A stretch of DNA of 38,902 bases, from positions 1 to 38,902 of the IMG/VR virus record IMGVR_UViG_3300030116_005260. One strand, written 5' to 3'. The position numbers and the translations under genes are program-made. Position 1 is the first letter of the stretch. The number at the start of each line of letters is the position of its first letter. The notes below the pieces were generated by a model. That model was not told where the DNA came from, made no database searches, and saw nothing but the letters and a program-made list of their open reading frames with translations. Of the stretch, positions 30,578-38,902 are shown piece after piece. Source of the DNA: a virus.

Positions 30578-33122
30578 ATTCTGCTGATTGGAAGTTACTT
30601 GGAAGTCCTGTTTCGTTTATTAGTTTTATCTCTGTATCTTTTGCAGAAGACATTATAGGAAACGAAAATGAACCAGACTCAATGGGAAGTGTCCCAACTA
30701 CTGTACTTCCAACGATGTTACTAGTAAACACATTGGTATATGTTTGTCTAGCTTTTGGAGTTACCTCAACTTTAAATGAGCTAGTATCATCAAAGAACAA
30801 AGTACCACCTTTTAGGAAGTGTCTTTGGTATCCTGATGGACTGTTTTTTTGGTTAGCTCTTTGTCTAAATAGCTGCTCGCTAAAGGTATAACTCATAGTA
30901 TATTTTATGCCTACCCAAACAGGTGTAGTGTCATGGGATGAGTCAACAGTGACTACATTACTATTTACTGTACAAGGTAGTAATGCTCCTGCCTTGGTTC
31001 CTGTACTTGAATCTTCTCTCGTATAAACTTGTACTGTGTCTGTATTTTCTGGTGTGTACGGAAGGTTAGCAACACTGTCAACTACAACTACTCCAGAAGA
31101 GTTGACAACTCCCTCAACACGCATGTCGAGGTAAGTGTTAAAAGATGCACCAGTGTCTATAAGTTTTTCTTCCAAAGGTATTTTGAGTAACTGAGTAGTT
31201 CCATTCTTTGTTGCTACAATAAACAAGTCACTTTCAATAAACTCAAAGCCTAAGATAGTAAATGCAAAGGTGAACTTACTCCAACTAGCTAATACCTTTT
31301 GATTACCCTCCCAATAGTATTTGTAAATGTAAATTGAATTTGTATCCGTACTACTGAGAACACATATAGCATTTTCAGAAGTAGATCCTGCTACGTCGAT
31401 AATGTTTGCAGGAATGTATTGGGGAACATGGGAAGTGATCTCTACAGAGTCATAGGTGTCTACATTTGCGTTAACTGTAAACTCCCTCATACCTGAGAAA
31501 CTTCCTCTGGTAAATGGAAAGTAGATGTAGCTGCCTAGCTCAAGAGGTGTTGTACTAGTGTCAGTCTCGAAGTTGGTTATAGGAGTTATTGATACTGTCT
31601 TAGGTGTTAACAGTTCACCCCCACGAAGAACAAACTGTCCACGTTCTCCAAAGAGTATAAGGTTCTCTTGAAAGCCAACTGCTGACTTTAGTTTTGTTAC
31701 CTTTGTGCTTGCTACGTTTACGTCTATAGGATCGGAGTCCAGAAGTGATCTTACTGTAGTTCTAAAGAAGTTAAAATATTCTCCTGACTCCGAAAGGATA
31801 ACACTGCCTTCTGACAAAAAGCCTAGCCTGTTCTTGTAGAAGAAAATGTTTGATAAAGTTCTTGTGCCTTTTTTCTTTGGGTTATCTGTGTCTGATGTGT
31901 CTAGATCAAAGAAGGAAGGGAAGGGGTTTGTATCATCATCTCCAACTTGTTTTGTTGTCCAAGAACAAGATGCAAGTGTAAAAGTGTTTAGTGCTGTGTT
32001 TACAAGTTTAAAGGGAAGGGTTGCACTATCTAAAGAGGTAAATTCATCAAAACCTACGTCTTCAATGTACCCTCCGTTGCCGATAGAAGATCCATCATTA
32101 GTTTGAAACTTAACATAATAATCGTCTTCGTTGTCTTCAACAGATCCTCTTACCTTTACTCTGTGGTTGTTTGCTGACAGTTTGGGCAAGTCAGAAATAG
32201 AATCTACTTCCTTATAAACAACTCCAAGTGCTTTGTTAGCTTTACTGTCAGATATCTTAATTTTGAAGTCAGACCCATCATTAGATGTTATTGTAAAAAA
32301 GTTTTGGTAGTACCCTGTTCCATCTGTATCATCACCAGCATCTTCCTCTTCAGTTAGATTGTTATTGGCTGAAGTAGCATAAGCTTCACTAGGAACATTT
32401 GTTAATGTAAACAAAGAAGCTATAGTAGTATTACTTCCATCTGTAGACGTTGCATTTGCCAACGCTCCTTTTAATTTGAAAGCAATGTAACCTGCTCTTG
32501 CTTTTGCGTTTGATATTCCTGCTGTACTTTGTTTACCTGATAAGTAAGTTGCTCTAAAAATTTTCCCATTACTGTGAGTTAATTCAATAGTGTATTCAGT
32601 TCTAAAGTCTCCTTGTTTTACGAATACTATAGCTCTGTTATCTGCTGACAAAGCTGCACTCTTTGTATCCTCCCTGCCAACATTCTTAGTTGTGTTAAGA
32701 ATAAAGGTAGTGTCGTTTATAGTAAGTGCTTTAAGGACATCTCTTGGCTTCGTTCCATTAGGTACAAAAAGATAAGCAGTAGATCCAGATATAGGATTTG
32801 AAAATACAGGGTTATTATTAGAATTTAAAAGGTTATATATTTTTATGTTAGTTTTCTGAGGAGAAGTGTTAGTAGTGTTTTCAATAATAAGAACATACTT
32901 TTCATCTTTATCTCTATTAATGAAATGAACAAAAGCCCCATCAGCTAGTGCTGTTGTTACTAAGTTTTTTATAAACCTTGCGTTAGGTCTTTTCTTCAAC
33001 CCATCAGTAACAGATGACAAAGCGTTTATTTGTTCATCGCATTGTCCGTCAAAACGAAGCGTATCTGGCTGCTGACTAACTCCTTGGATAAGGTTAGGAA
33101 GCGAAGTATTTATAAGAGCCAT
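30540..33122 (-). CDS. Tail tubular protein B (T7 gp12-like nozzle)
   Basis: 860 residues, near T7 gp12 (794). Starts with the family-typical LINTSLPNLIQGVSQQPDTLRFDGQCDEQINALSSVTDGLKKRPNARF. The remainder is beta-rich. It forms the distal nozzle of the short tail. It follows tail tubular protein A by 5 bases. Confidence 0.9.
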   Translation of the reverse strand: MALINTSLPNLIQGVSQQPDTLRFDGQCDEQINALSSVTDGLKKRPNARFIKNLVTTALADGAFVHFINRDKDEKYVLIIENTTNTSPQKTNIKIYNLLNSNNNPVFSNPISGSTAYLFVPNGTKPRDVLKALTINDTTFILNTTKNVGREDTKSAALSADNRAIVFVKQGDFRTEYTIELTHSNGKIFRATYLSGKQSTAGISNAKARAGYIAFKLKGALANATSTDGSNTTIASLFTLTNVPSEAYATSANNNLTEEEDAGDDTDGTGYYQNFFTITSNDGSDFKIKISDSKANKALGVVYKEVDSISDLPKLSANNHRVKVRGSVEDNEDDYYVKFQTNDGSSIGNGGYIEDVGFDEFTSLDSATLPFKLVNTALNTFTLASCSWTTKQVGDDDTNPFPSFFDLDTSDTDNPKKKGTRTLSNIFFYKNRLGFLSEGSVILSESGEYFNFFRTTVRSLLDSDPIDVNVASTKVTKLKSAVGFQENLILFGERGQFVLRGGELLTPKTVSITPITNFETDTSTTPLELGSYIYFPFTRGSFSGMREFTVNANVDTYDSVEITSHVPQYIPANIIDVAGSTSENAICVLSSTDTNSIYIYKYYWEGNQKVLASWSKFTFAFTILGFEFIESDLFIVATKNGTTQLLKIPLEEKLIDTGASFNTYLDMRVEGVVNSSGVVVVDSVANLPYTPENTDTVQVYTREDSSTGTKAGALLPCTVNSNVVTVDSSHDTTPVWVGIKYTMSYTFSEQLFRQRANQKNSPSGYQRHFLKGGTLFFDDTSSFKVEVTPKARQTYTNVFTSNIVGSTVVGTLPIESGSFSFPIMSSAKDTEIKLINETGLPSNFQSAEFESFIHSRSRRV

Positions 33123-33127
33123 GTATA

Positions 33128-33724
33128 TTAAAATATAGATGTTATTCTATTTATACCTACTCTTGTGTAAGTATCATAGTTGTCAAAAATTGTTCTATCT
33201 GCGTTTCTATTATCAGATGTTTCTAGGTTTGCTTTTGCTGCAAACTCATCACGAAGTATAAGAGCTTCTAGCTCCCTAGATCCAACAAGACGAGATTGTA
33301 GCGATCTTGCAGCCCTAAGAGTAATGTATCTTCTGGCTTGCTCTGGCAGACTGTCCCAAGGAAGTTCTTTTACGACAGTTACTTTAATTGTTTCAGTAAA
33401 GACATCAGTGTTGTTCTTTCGGTCAAAAAGAGAAGTTCCCCTTTGTACCAAGTCGATGTCATCCGTACCTTCATGGTCTACTTGAAGTATATCAGCATCG
33501 AGAGTTATCTTTCCGTCTGCTGCACTACCTGTTAACGAAACTTCTTTCTCTGTGTTAAAGTGCCAACCGCTACTTTGTACTTCCTTAGAAGTTTCATCTA
33601 GGATGCTTACAGCGTTTGCTGCCGAAACAGGGAGTTCTGCTGTGTTACTTATACTATTTACAGGAGCTTCACCTATATATCCTAGCATAGTATTAACAGC
33701 TTGGAGTTGCGTTGATAGTGCCAT
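33128..33724 (-). CDS. Tail tubular protein A (T7 gp11-like adaptor)
   Basis: 198 residues, same as T7 gp11 (196). The N-terminal LQAVNTMLGYIGEAPVNSI is characteristic, as are LPEQARRYITLRAARSLQSRLVGS in the second half. It joins portal to nozzle and holds fibre adaptors. It is the first gene after the capsid terminator. Confidence 0.9.
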   Translation of the reverse strand: MALSTQLQAVNTMLGYIGEAPVNSISNTAELPVSAANAVSILDETSKEVQSSGWHFNTEKEVSLTGSAADGKITLDADILQVDHEGTDDIDLVQRGTSLFDRKNNTDVFTETIKVTVVKELPWDSLPEQARRYITLRAARSLQSRLVGSRELEALILRDEFAAKANLETSDNRNADRTIFDNYDTYTRVGINRITSIF

Positions 33725-33759
33725 AAATTTTTTTTTGTTGTTGTAATAAAAATTATAAG

Positions 33760-33806
33760 GAAAGAAGGGTAAGGGACTAAGTTAATAATCCCCTACCCAA
33801 ACTTTC
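33760..33806 (-). terminator. Terminator after the major capsid gene
   Basis: On the minus strand GAAAG...GGGTAGGG pairs with CCCTTACCC..CTTTC (one bulge), followed by CTTATAATTTTTATT. It lies directly after the capsid stop, where T7 has T-phi, so it would lower expression of tail genes relative to capsid. Confidence 0.6.
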
Positions 33807-33829
33807 TGTGAGTTATTTGCTTATGTTAA

Positions 33830-34852
33830 TTAAGAAACCCTAACACATGCACTCGGTCTAAGCACCCCATGACCCATAGCGTACTTTGCGACCATCAATG
33901 TACCCTGGTGCTGAATGCTGTAATCAGATTCAGTTGCAAGGTCTAGGAGCTTCACAGTTCCCACACCACTTGGATGTCCTGCAAGGAAGTCTACAGTGTT
34001 AAGTGCTGCATTGTATCCACCACTCAGTCCATCACTAGCGTCATTATCAAATGGGTGGTTATTTGCATTAGCGTCATCCGCATTTTGTGAACCACTTGCA
34101 ACAAGAACAGCTTTCAAGTTATTAGACTTGTATATGTTGATTCCTGCGACTTGTGGAATTTTACCACTAGCTACTGATCCAACACCGCCAAAGTCTCTGT
34201 TAATAGCGATGTTATCTTCTCCTACTAGCTTGTAGTATTCTTCTGGCTTCAGAATAGCAAAACGAGTTCCATCATCTGGAACATCATTTTCATCAAGTTT
34301 CTGGGCTACCTTAGTAAGTGCAGAAACAAGACCTGCACCAGTGTTAGTAGTTGCACCTGTAATTTGGATGCCGTTTGGCTGACCTGATTTACCACTTTGA
34401 GCCGAACCTGCTGCAAGAGTTTTAAGGACTGCCCTATCAAACCTTTGAGCAAGAGCAATTCCTAACTCTTTACTAAACTGTCCACGAACATCAAAGTGAT
34501 TTTTCAATTCGTCGATGTTAGGAATGAATGTTGAACTTACTAACATTTTATCAATGTTAATAACAACTTCATTCATGTTGAAGTTGGTGTTGTACTTACT
34601 TGTAGTTCCAGTAGAAGCTTTTGACATAATGTCTTCACCAGGAGTATGATATAGACTACTGGCAGTGCCTATTGTGGGGAAGGTCGCTGACTTACCAGAG
34701 CTAATAGTTCTGATACTGTGCAACGGCTTCATTATCTGAGTCTTCTCGAATGTAGCGAGAATCTCGTTGGAGAATACTTTGAGAAACAAAGCATCGGTAT
34801 CTCCAGTATTATTTGCTTGTCCCAATCTATTTGGGCTTAATACGTCTGACAT
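33830..34852 (-). CDS. Major capsid protein (T7 gp10-like, HK97 fold)
   Basis: 340 residues, as T7 gp10A (345). The N-terminal DVLSPNRLGQANNTGDTDALFLKVFSNEILATFE and the GHPSGVGTVKLLDL, KYAMGHGVLRPSACV ending are typical. It forms the icosahedral shell on the scaffold. It has a ~200-base leader with candidate phage promoter elements and a terminator after it, consistent with the highest expression of all genes. Confidence 0.92.
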   Translation of the reverse strand: MSDVLSPNRLGQANNTGDTDALFLKVFSNEILATFEKTQIMKPLHSIRTISSGKSATFPTIGTASSLYHTPGEDIMSKASTGTTSKYNTNFNMNEVVINIDKMLVSSTFIPNIDELKNHFDVRGQFSKELGIALAQRFDRAVLKTLAAGSAQSGKSGQPNGIQITGATTNTGAGLVSALTKVAQKLDENDVPDDGTRFAILKPEEYYKLVGEDNIAINRDFGGVGSVASGKIPQVAGINIYKSNNLKAVLVASGSQNADDANANNHPFDNDASDGLSGGYNAALNTVDFLAGHPSGVGTVKLLDLATESDYSIQHQGTLMVAKYAMGHGVLRPSACVRVS

Positions 34853-35050
34853 AATTTATATGTACCTTTCTTTTTATTTTTTAGTGTTTGTTGTTTTATT
34901 TGCTGTTATAAACAACGCACCCCAAGAAACTAAAAGACCTATATGTAGATTGTTCTTTGATGTTAGTTATCCCTCGCAAGGGGCTGCACTCGAAACAAAC
35001 CTTTATTTGGTTTATTTGTGTTCTTTGTTGTGTGTTGAAATCTTTTTTAT
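34853..35050 (-). promoter_or_regulatory. Capsid gene leader with TACATATA elements
   Basis: Minus strand contains CTACATATAGG (34948-34938) and GTACATATAAATTATG overlapping the start codon, both sharing TACATATA with the 25-bp repeats. AAACC/GGTTT and CCCT/AGGG small stems lie upstream. AAAGG is 13-17 bases from the ATG. T7 has its strongest promoter, phi10, at this place. Confidence 0.4.
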
Positions 35051-35248
35051 TTATCGTCGATGTTCAAGATCATTCACGTATCTCAGGATCTCTGCGATAG
35101 TCTCCTTTTGAGGTTTTGTGAACGAATGGACTTTGAGTTTCGAGATAAAATGGGGAATCTTGCTCTGAGGTGACTGTATCGTCTTGCAACCACTCGTCAA
35201 TAAGATCGACGTTGCGATTACGACTGCGACTATATGCCTCCTTTTCAT
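35051..35248 (-). CDS. Putative o-spanin lipoprotein (Rz1-like), embedded
   Basis: 65 residues from ATG 35248. MKRRHIVAVVIATSILLTSGC is a lipoprotein signal with a lipobox-like LTSGC; the mature part is short and ends in charged residues. It is out of frame within the 84-residue gene, the arrangement of Rz1 inside Rz. It would sit in the outer membrane and span the periplasm with its partner for the last step of lysis. This implies a Gram-negative host. Confidence 0.6.
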   Translation of the reverse strand: MKRRHIVAVVIATSILLTSGCKTIQSPQSKIPHFISKLKVHSFTKPQKETIAEILRYVNDLEHRR

Positions 35249-35324
35249 AAGCTTCAACAATCTTGAAGAAGTACTCGCAAATCCTTGGGAAAGACAAAAG
35301 AAGACTTACGAGTATCTTTATCAT
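35070..35324 (-). CDS. Putative i-spanin (Rz-like), 84 aa
   Basis: MIKILVSLLLSFPRICEYFF gives a short N-terminal membrane anchor, followed by a charged helix (KIVEAYEKEAYSRSRNRNVD) and polar tail. Shorter than most Rz proteins (~150), so the assignment depends on the lipoprotein gene nested in it. Its ATG overlaps the stop of the upstream gene by 4 bases. Confidence 0.5.
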   Translation of the reverse strand: MIKILVSLLLSFPRICEYFFKIVEAYEKEAYSRSRNRNVDLIDEWLQDDTVTSEQDSPFYLETQSPFVHKTSKGDYRRDPEIRE

Positions 35325-35503
35325 GCTTTTGGTTTTGCTTTGCCTACGTTAAGAGCAAGCCAGTTGATAAGTTTAAGGGCTATACCTGTGATCTTGTTGT
35401 CTGTCTTGTTTGGAGTCATCGCTGAAATCAAACTAGCAGCAGTAACGACCGCAGTAGCAATGCTAATTAGCTCTGCTTTGTTTTCAATAATGTATGTTAT
35501 CAT
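35321..35503 (-). CDS. Small membrane protein, possible holin
   Basis: 60 residues with one hydrophobic segment (LISIATAVVTAASLISAM, ~12-30) followed by PNKTDNKITGIALKLINWLALN and a basic end. Short proteins of this form lie next to spanin genes in marine podoviruses. With the class II holin at 21969-22130, this could be a second holin or antiholin. Confidence 0.55.
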   Translation of the reverse strand: MITYIIENKAELISIATAVVTAASLISAMTPNKTDNKITGIALKLINWLALNVGKAKPKA

Positions 35504-35511
35504 GTTCTCTT

Positions 35512-36327
35512 TTATATATTAGTTGATACTGAAATTCTTTTTTCTACCTCTGCACGATAGGCAGGGTCTATCTCATAACGCCTATCATTAATTGCTTCAA
35601 CAACCTGTGCATTACTGTTAAAGGGTTGAATAGCTGCTCCCGAAGTGCTTCCCTTTGCAATATTCATGGACGATCCCCCATTCTCACTCAAATATCGTGC
35701 GTACATGCCCTTAACTGCCATCTTTGCAGCTTCAGTAGTGCCTGTAGAAACAATATCATCATAACTATCTACTTCTGCTTCTGGTAAATTAGCCGAAGCC
35801 CATTGTACCATTGCATCGTAGTTTTCCTGTCCTCCAATAGAATTTGTAATCGAAGAAACTTCTGCTTCCATAGTTGCTTCTTGTCCTCTCACGTAAGCTT
35901 CAACAAACTCTCTAGGTATGCCACTTTGTTCAAGTGCTCTAAAGTTGTCTTCTGACAGTTCTCCGTTTTCGTAGAAGGCATCACTAGCGTTTTGGATAGC
36001 CGAAGAAACATTTGCTTCACTTACTTCTCCTTCTTCTCCTTGCTCATTACTTGGCTTCTCCTGTCTTGAGCTTTGTGCTTTTTCTAGTTCGGAGTAAGCC
36101 TTTATAAGATCTTCTTGTGATTTAAACTTACCAAGAATTAGCTCCTGCTCATCATTTTCTTGTTCCTGTTGAGGAGCTTCTTGTTCTTGTCCAGAAGGCT
36201 CTTGTTGTGTTGGAACTTCCTGTCCTAACTGTTCCGATTTCTCTGCTTCTTGTTGTGCCAGTTGATCCTCCAGAGACATCTGTTCTCCTTCTACTGGTTC
36301 GTTTATTTCTACTTTTTCTACTGCCAT
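35512..36327 (-). CDS. Capsid scaffold/assembly protein (T7 gp9-like)
   Basis: 271 residues, very rich in Gln and Glu in the first half (EDQLAQQEAEKSEQLGQEVP), helical, no globular motif, with a basic C-terminal patch (NDRRYEIDPAYRAEVEKRIS). Position between portal and capsid, length (T7 gp9 is 307) and acidity fit. A GGGAG Shine-Dalgarno is visible ahead of ATG 36327, unlike the early genes. Confidence 0.85.
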   Translation of the reverse strand: MAVEKVEINEPVEGEQMSLEDQLAQQEAEKSEQLGQEVPTQQEPSGQEQEAPQQEQENDEQELILGKFKSQEDLIKAYSELEKAQSSRQEKPSNEQGEEGEVSEANVSSAIQNASDAFYENGELSEDNFRALEQSGIPREFVEAYVRGQEATMEAEVSSITNSIGGQENYDAMVQWASANLPEAEVDSYDDIVSTGTTEAAKMAVKGMYARYLSENGGSSMNIAKGSTSGAAIQPFNSNAQVVEAINDRRYEIDPAYRAEVEKRISVSTNI

Positions 36328-36361
36328 GTTTTTTATCTCCCATTAATGTTGGTTAGTATTT

Positions 36362-37918
36362 TTATTCTGGTGTTTGTTCCTGTTGTTGTTCAGCAAGTGA
36401 TTGATCGGAAGCAGCTTTGATTCCTGATGGCCCAAGTTTTTCCGCCATCTGCATCATCTGAGCTTGTTGTTGCTCCTGCATTATTTCTTCTTGAGTTTTA
36501 ATTAATCCAGGAAGTTTAATGCCAAGACTTGTAGCTCTACGTTTAAAGTATTCATCAATGTTAACATAAGTAGATACCGCCTGTGGCCCTACTATCTGTG
36601 CTGCTCCTGCAAGAAACGCATCGAGCTTTTGTAAATCATGTCCTCTACCGAGAGCCTCGATGCCAGTAACTATAACAGGGTTAACAAGATCCTTTGGTAA
36701 CTTAGGCATGCTCTTTTGTTTTTGCATAACAGACATCAATCTGTTTACCAAAGGCAACTGAAGTTCATTACTAAGCAGCGAATACAAACCACCAAGGGCT
36801 GACTCAAGTTCCATAGATATCATGCGAACTTCTTCTGCTGTTACTCTTTCTGCATTACGAATAGAGCTACTAGTAAGAAGAAAACTTTGTCCAAGCCTAT
36901 CTTTGATCTGGTTAATTGTTTCCGCTGCAACTCTAAAGTCATTAAACTTGTTTAACTGAAGCGTAGAAACATCTGCTGCATTACCTTGTACTATTGCACC
37001 ATTTGGAGATTCACTAAGAGTCTTAGGTCTTGTTGTTCCATTTGGATTTATCAAGAACAACACCTTGGCTGCTGCTGCACTTCCTTCTACGATAGCTTTT
37101 GTAAGAGATTCAAGCGACTGAAGGTCACCAAGATATTCTTCTACATATCCTCTACCATAACTTTCTCCATCTATCCTAGAGAAGCGAAGAGGAATGTAAG
37201 GTGACTTGTCAAGAGGTAATATCCCACCAGTTTTAGGCAACAGTGTTCCATTTATATCCTGCTTGACAAGCCACTTATCCCCATGCTTACAAATAGCCGT
37301 ATAAAGATTTACTGTGTCGTTTACTCCCTTTGATGAATTTGCAGGTTGTTGGATAACTTCTTTGATTTCATCATCCAACGACGCATAACTAAGAGTTTCT
37401 TTTGTAGCTATGTATAAAACATTTCCCATTGGGTCACGTTCTATAACAAACCTGTCTATACGAAAGACTCTCATGCCTCCTTCTTCTGGCATGTATAGTA
37501 AAGCATTTCCAGTAACGATAAGCTGTTTAAGGGCTTCGTGGACTGCGATGCGTATTCTAGTCTTAGCTAGTTCATTCATCACATTGTCCTCAACACTTCG
37601 CAAAGCAGAATCTATCTCGCTAAGTACTTCATCGGGTGTTCCTTCGTTCTTTAGTTTTTGTGTGTCTACCTGTAAACGAAAGAAAGGTGAGTTAGGAGGA
37701 AGTAAAGCAAGGAGTAACTTGGAAGCAAGATTGTTAACGCCTCTGGCTCCTATTCCTTGGAATGGAGTGTTTAATCTACTTGCAGCACCAAAACCCTCTT
37801 CAGTTAAAATGTATGGCAAAGTAAGTTTGGCTGATTGTCTTCCTCGGTCTAAATAATTATGTCTGTTGCCTTCAAGCTTTGTATATAGCTGCTCGGCTGT
37901 TTGGTTTTCGTAATGCAT
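36362..37918 (-). CDS. Portal protein (T7 gp8-like head-tail connector)
   Basis: 518 residues, as T7 gp8 (536). N-terminal YTKLEGNRHNYLDRGRQSAKLTLPYILTEEG, TPFQGIGARGVNNLASKLLLALLPPNSPFF and FLLTSSSIRNAERVTAEEVR are family-typical. It forms the dodecameric ring for DNA passage. The end is Gln-rich (EEIMQEQQQAQMMQMAEKLG). Confidence 0.93.
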   Translation of the reverse strand: MHYENQTAEQLYTKLEGNRHNYLDRGRQSAKLTLPYILTEEGFGAASRLNTPFQGIGARGVNNLASKLLLALLPPNSPFFRLQVDTQKLKNEGTPDEVLSEIDSALRSVEDNVMNELAKTRIRIAVHEALKQLIVTGNALLYMPEEGGMRVFRIDRFVIERDPMGNVLYIATKETLSYASLDDEIKEVIQQPANSSKGVNDTVNLYTAICKHGDKWLVKQDINGTLLPKTGGILPLDKSPYIPLRFSRIDGESYGRGYVEEYLGDLQSLESLTKAIVEGSAAAAKVLFLINPNGTTRPKTLSESPNGAIVQGNAADVSTLQLNKFNDFRVAAETINQIKDRLGQSFLLTSSSIRNAERVTAEEVRMISMELESALGGLYSLLSNELQLPLVNRLMSVMQKQKSMPKLPKDLVNPVIVTGIEALGRGHDLQKLDAFLAGAAQIVGPQAVSTYVNIDEYFKRRATSLGIKLPGLIKTQEEIMQEQQQAQMMQMAEKLGPSGIKAASDQSLAEQQQEQTPE

Positions 37919-37923
37919 ATAAA

Positions 37924-38271
37924 TTAATCAGGTTGGACGATCTCTTCTAGTTCGGGAGGATGCACCCAGTCACTCGGAAGTTGCTCAACCATTTGTATAA
38001 GATCGTCACTCGTCAAAATATCGAGATCAACAGGAACAACTCGGCTGTTGACAACTTCGCCTGTCTCTTCATTGATTTCGTTTTCCGTTGTTGTTGGCAA
38101 TACAATAGCTGCTCTGGGGTTGTCTTCTTTACTCTCAACTTCAACAGCAAACCAGTACCTGCTTCCAGTTCCGTTGAGCGACCAACTAAGTCCTCTCATA
38201 GCGCCTCCCTGCTCGCTACGTAAAAGTGCTTGGTCTTCGTTGTCGTATACTATGTAAAATGGATCGGTCAT
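37924..38271 (-). CDS. Hypothetical protein between fibre and portal, 115 aa
   Basis: Acidic protein starting MTDPFYIVYDNEDQALLRSEQGGAMRG, with VEVESKEDNPRAAIVLPT and a C-terminal DWVHPPELEEIV. It starts 2 bases after the fibre stop and ends 5 bases before the portal ATG, so it is cotranscribed with both. A fibre chaperone or assembly factor is possible by position only. Confidence 0.6.
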   Translation of the reverse strand: MTDPFYIVYDNEDQALLRSEQGGAMRGLSWSLNGTGSRYWFAVEVESKEDNPRAAIVLPTTTENEINEETGEVVNSRVVPVDLDILTSDDLIQMVEQLPSDWVHPPELEEIVQPD

Positions 38272-38273
38272 TT

Positions 38274-38902
38274 TTATAATAATGTTATGTTATGAAAGTC
38301 TGCGATATCGCTTTGAATGGCATCAATGTTTGAGTCTTGATCGCTATCGAAAAGAATTATTTCTGAATATTTACCTCCGAACACGCTTGAGTCCGATCCA
38401 ATGAAAGGTGCTGAAGGGAACGCAACAGTGTTTGTTGACGCAGTCTGTTTTGACACTCCATCAATCCTCATGTTCCAATCATTTGTTTTAGATTTTATCG
38501 TCAAAAGATGTTTGTTTTCTAAATTAAGCGATGACAGATCTAAGCCTGATTTGCGAGTGTCCGAACCGAATGAGTGAGCTACAGTACTTGTACTTGCATG
38601 TGCGAAGGGATGATGTGAATTACCTCCTGTTCCTAGCTCCCAAAGTCTATTCGACCCCTGTGCTGCTGTTCCATCGGGAGGGTCGTTAGTCACACTAAGA
38701 ACCGCAAAGATATGACCTGTTGTTAATGCACTTAGATTTTGAAGATCAAGATGTTTCCTCTGCGTTTGCGTAAACAACATTGCAGGGCTAGTCCCGTCTC
38801 TAACGAGTAAGCCCCGATGGTACAATAGTGGTTGATCGGTTTGAGTAGCTTGATGAGCGTCTTCGCCCCCGACAGCATTGTAAAGGGTGACAATCGAGGC
38901 TC
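38274..38902 (-). CDS. C-terminal part of a tail fibre with a LamG/concanavalin-like domain (5' end outside window)
   Basis: The frame is open from the right edge (first whole codon at 38900) to the stop at 38274, giving 208 residues with no start. A TTG at 38825 could start it, but the upstream 25 codons look like real protein (VTLYNAVGGEDAHQATQ, QPLL), matching the second half of the concanavalin-like fibre domain whose opening motif SLRKL is seen in the fibre at the left edge. The end (YSEIILFDSDQD followed by a short helix) is typical of LamG-like folds. It is most simply the C-terminus of the left-edge fibre, with the molecule cut between them. Joining the edges directly puts the two parts out of frame, so some bases are missing, or there are two separate proteins. 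Confidence 0.65.
   Translation of the reverse strand, partial: ASIVTLYNAVGGEDAHQATQTDQPLLYHRGLLVRDGTSPAMLFTQTQRKHLDLQNLSALTTGHIFAVLSVTNDPPDGTAAQGSNRLWELGTGGNSHHPFAHASTSTVAHSFGSDTRKSGLDLSSLNLENKHLLTIKSKTNDWNMRIDGVSKQTASTNTVAFPSAPFIGSDSSVFGGKYSEIILFDSDQDSNIDAIQSDIADFHNITLL

Noticed and set aside
1-38902. Many open frames of 60-200 codons on the plus strand
   Set aside because: All but a few lie antisense to well-supported minus-strand genes and have compositions typical of antisense translation (Ser/Phe/Leu-rich). None shows a recognisable motif or fits the operon.
1-38902. CRISPR array or diversity-generating retroelement acting on the fibre
   Set aside because: No regularly spaced direct repeats with spacers and no reverse transcriptase gene were seen.

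Overview
This window looks like an essentially complete genome of a T7-like podovirus (Autographiviridae type). Almost every credible gene lies on the minus strand. The hallmarks are a single-subunit RNA polymerase, a T7-type replication module (SSB, endonuclease I, primase-helicase, family A polymerase, 5' exonuclease), and the T7 morphogenesis order: portal, scaffold, capsid, tail tubes A and B, four internal virion proteins, tail-fibre adaptor, holin, small terminase, large terminase. Short lysine-rich and proline-rich accessory genes, AT-rich DNA and a tyrosine integrase directly ahead of the RNA polymerase gene resemble marine pelagiphage or cyanophage podoviruses with integrases. A marine, probably bacterioplankton, host is an inference; nothing here names it.

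Layout, read along transcription (from high to low coordinates and around the ends). The natural left end is probably in the gene-free region at about 18.3-18.94 kb, which holds an operator-like inverted repeat, hairpins, a 7-bp repeat cluster, G-runs and a candidate phage promoter. From 18.3 down to 14.0 kb is an early block of small genes, mostly unrecognised; they include a zinc-ribbon protein, a coiled-coil protein and a protein resembling the DNA-binding domain IV of DnaA. At 13.8-14.0 kb an intrinsic terminator, a palindrome and a sigma70-like promoter precede integrase and RNA polymerase. DNA metabolism fills 10.3-4.0 kb, interrupted by a C5 cytosine methyltransferase. From 4.0 to 2.7 kb are five small genes, then a long modular fibre runs off the left edge. 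Its probable C-terminus enters at the right edge (38.9-38.27 kb), so the deposited molecule appears to be cut inside this gene. Head, lysis and tail genes follow from 38.27 to 22.1 kb, then holin, terminases, an amidase endolysin and a small HExxH protein, ending at 18.94 kb.

How the parts may work together (inference). Host RNA polymerase would transcribe the early block. Integrase and phage RNA polymerase form one overlapping unit whose promoter carries a palindrome over its -35, a plausible lysogeny or timing switch, although no repressor was recognised. Phage RNA polymerase could use a near-identical 25-bp site found at two places: just after the replication genes and at the end of the late region. 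Host attachment seems divided between a short T7-gp17-like adaptor and the separate large fibre built from repeated carbohydrate-binding-like modules.
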